Assembly (NCBI GenBank): GCA_964427415.1
Contig: CAYRUH010000001.1
Span: forward strand, 124,001 to 188,000
Length of the DNA: 64,000 bases
Source: Lentisalinibacter sp964427415
GTDB taxonomy: Bacteria > Pseudomonadota > Gammaproteobacteria > Steroidobacterales > Woeseiaceae
Direction of reading: 5' to 3'
Shown one piece after another: positions 62,271 to 64,000 of the stretch. The notes beneath the pieces are model-generated. The model saw only the letters and a program-made list of their open reading frames with translations, did no database searches and was not told the origin of the DNA. Both the position numbers and the translations under genes were made by a program. The stretch's first letter is position 1. Each line of letters starts with the position of its first letter.

Positions 62271-63548
62271 ATTCAAGTTCACTCAAAGCGTTTGCGTAGA
62301 CCGACACATTCGTCGCAGGGAAAGCGCTCCCATACGCTGCAAACCGATCGCCCGCTGAAATGATCGGAATATCTGCACCACCCATCGTCTGTGTCATATC
62401 CACGCTGAATCCACCGATTACAGCGGTTCCGGTCGCCCGATCAACAGACTGAACTGGGCCAGCGACCAAGACTCCCGTCGAACCCGGGATATGGACTTGG
62501 GGATAGATGAGAGCGTTCAGTGCTACAAACGTGCCGTCATCATCAACGACTCCTTGGAAGTACGTCATGTTACCTGTGGAAAAGAGACCTGCTGTATTCG
62601 CTGGGAGGCCCCCTATATCCACTGTACGGCCAAGCAACTGAATGGTCTGGTCGCCCGTCACCCCGTCTACGGGCGCAAAAAGCTCAATGAGAGATGATGG
62701 ATCAACCCCATTGACACCGCTTCCAACTGCGATCGCGTTGACGCCGCTACCAACTTGAATAGCGAACACGCCACTGCCGACCTGGATAGCGTGTGCTCCA
62801 CTACCTACCTGGATCGCATTTGCGCCACTACCGACAGCGATGGCGTCCACGCCGCTGCCGACCTGGATAGCGTGAGCGCCGCTACCGACCTGGATAGCAT
62901 GAACCCCACTACCAACGGCAATGGCGTCCACGCCACTTCCTACCTGGATGGCGTGAGCGCCGCTTCCTACCTGGATGGCGTGAGCGCCGCTACCTACCTG
63001 GATCGCATGAACTCCACTACCGACAGCAATGGCGTCCACGCCGCTACCGACCTGGATAGCGTGAGCGCCGCTACCGACCTGGATAGCGTGAGCGCCGCTA
63101 CCTACCTGGATCGCGTGGATTCCACTGCCAACGGCAATGGCATCCACGCCGCTGCCGANNNNNNNNNNNNNNNNNNNNNNNNNNNNNNNNNNNNNNNNNN
63201 NNNNNNNNNNNNNNNNNNNNNNNNNNNNNNNNNNNNNNNNNNNNNNNNNNNNNNNNNNACCTGGATCGCGTGGATTCCACTGCCAACGGCAATGGCATCC
63301 ACGCCGCTGCCGACTTGAATCGCATGCGCACCGCTACCGATCTCGATAGCATGAACCCCACTACCAACGGCAATGGCGTCCACGCCACTTCCTACCTGAA
63401 TAGCTTTCGACCCACTACCCACAGCAATTGCCTTCGCACCACTTCCAACACTAATCGCGTTCGTCGAAGACGTGGTCTGCTCGGCAGTCACTTGCGAGGC
63501 CGCAACACTCAGCAAGACAGCAACCGCAATGCTCCAACTCGTCCTCAT
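62269..63548 (-). CDS. Secreted VGSG-nonapeptide repeat protein (interrupted by assembly gap)
   Basis: ATG 63548 (AGGAGA upstream) begins MRTSWSIAVAVLLSVAASQVTA, a cleavable signal peptide. From residue 34 come nine-residue units of the form VGSG[AV]xAI[QA], where x is mostly H, D or N. The units run 62701-63449, about 22 copies once the duplicated gap flanks are merged; the merged protein would be 374 aa. The C-terminal 143 residues are non-repetitive and beta-rich, with two similar stretches (GDQTIQLLGRTVDIGG; SVDRATGTAVIGGFSVDM) recalling DUF5666 modules. A beta-solenoid or adhesin-like fibre is plausible; function is unknown. It lies downstream of a DUF6502-like gene. Confidence 0.8.
62701..63449 (-). 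repeat. 27-bp tandem repeat array encoding VGSG nonapeptides
   Basis: About 22 in-frame 27-bp units (after collapsing the gap flanks) with alternating classes such as GSGVDAIA and GSGAHAIQ. Many adjacent units are nearly identical at DNA level, showing recent duplication or gene conversion. Copy number is uncertain because the assembly breaks here. Confidence 0.9.
63159..63258. other. Assembly gap of 100 N with identical 55-bp flanks
   Basis: The 55 bases ending at 63158 (from 63104) are identical to the 55 bases starting at 63259 (to 63313). As written, the gap puts the two halves of the repeat protein out of frame; merging the flanks (removing 155 bases) restores one frame. The 100 N are therefore a placeholder, not a measured length. 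Confidence 0.95.
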
Positions 63549-63640
63549 TGTATTTCTCCTAAGTTTTTTCGCTCTCGGCAACCCGCTCGTGTTGCCGCTA
63601 CACCCAAAAAGTAAGGCTTCCTAGCCTTAAACTGTTTTAT

Positions 63641-64000
63641 CTACTTGTCTTTCTCGCCGTCAGACTCGGCTTCATCTAAAAACTGATAAATGCCGACTCC
63701 TGCATACGCCCTCTTGATACCTCGTCGCGCCGCTCTTATCGCTGGTGTATCCGGAGCGTCCTCCGAAAGTTCATTGGCGACTATCCAAGAATTGATCGCT
63801 TCCAAAAAATCTGCCGATTTATCTCTGACCAATTTCTGAAAATCTGGATATCTTGATTCGGGAAATCCTTGATCCGAATAAACCAAGCGTTCTACTCTTT
63901 TGGTTGCCGCGTTTCGCTCGTCATTATTGTGATTCAGCGTATCTGCGACCCTCTGTATCACCGTGCCTAAATGCTCGATGCTCGCTTCATCCATTGGGGA
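63641..64000 (-). CDS. DUF6502-like protein, C-terminal part
   Basis: The frame runs from the window edge (in-frame ATG at 63994, so a 117-aa version is possible) to the stop at 63641. The segment VERLVYSDQGFPESRYPDFQKLVR, followed by a helix with FLEAINSWI and a C-terminal AGVGIYQFLDE, matches my memory of the C-terminus of DUF6502 proteins, which are usually longer, so the 5' part probably lies beyond the window. Function unknown. It is 92 bases upstream of the repeat-protein gene on the same strand, probably one operon. Confidence 0.6.
   Translation of the reverse strand, partial: SPMDEASIEHLGTVIQRVADTLNHNNDERNAATKRVERLVYSDQGFPESRYPDFQKLVRDKSADFLEAINSWIVANELSEDAPDTPAIRAARRGIKRAYAGVGIYQFLDEAESDGEKDK

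Noticed and set aside
62701..63449. CRISPR-like regular 27-bp repeats
   Set aside because: Units are contiguous without unique spacers, stay in one reading frame and encode a periodic protein; no cas genes are near.

Overview
The window is high-GC chromosomal DNA, apart from a few short AT-rich patches, and looks like a free-living gammaproteobacterium. Three things point there: conserved gene orders (infC-rpmI-rplT-pheS-pheT-ihfA-merR, gyrA-serC-pheA-aroA-cmk-rpsA-ihfB-lapA-lapB, mtaD-ubiG-mupP-yciK), tRNA genes that encode their own CCA, and a fused aspartokinase/diaminopimelate decarboxylase of the kind known from Xanthomonadales. Genus cannot be read from the sequence. A run of 100 N at 63159-63258 shows it is a draft assembly.

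Region 1 (1-21.3 kb) is amino-acid biosynthesis. A leucine leader peptide and attenuator precede leuA-ilvE-leuC-leuD-leuB. On the opposite strand a SAM-I riboswitch precedes metB-metY-metX. A TrpR-like regulator then leads hisG-D-C-B-H-A-F-E, which has no hisI and a hisF that appears to start at ATT. Lysine (lysAC fusion) and branched-chain (ilvD) genes follow on the minus strand.

Region 2 (21.3-34.1 kb) holds a Ser/Thr-kinase relic, an FAD-linked 2-hydroxyacid dehydrogenase, an atypical class III cyclase-like protein, tRNA-Pro, the IF3/L35/L20/PheST/IHF-alpha operon (no thrS; infC apparently starts at ATC), tRNA-Val, uvrB, an aspartate aminotransferase and tRNA-Asn.

Region 3 (34.1-38.15 kb) is a decayed accessory segment: a PIN-toxin pair behind a frameshifted gene, a beheaded GIY-YIG gene, a lipoprotein gene with TGA at a probable Cys codon, and wrecks of mgtE and a CBS-domain gene.

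Region 4 (38.15-62.1 kb) is core genome: galU, comEA-like, lapAB, ihfB, rpsA, cmk, aroA, pheA, serC and gyrA (with a 63-bp AT-rich patch). Next come mtaD-ubiG-mupP-rmuC-(squalene-synthase-like)-yciK, rluB-scpB-scpA-yciO, and yciB-yciI-bolA-parvulin.

Region 5 (62.1-64 kb) holds a candidate structured RNA, a secreted protein built of about 22 nine-residue VGSG repeats interrupted by the assembly gap, and the 3' part of a DUF6502-like gene. This repeat protein pair is the best candidate here for something undescribed.
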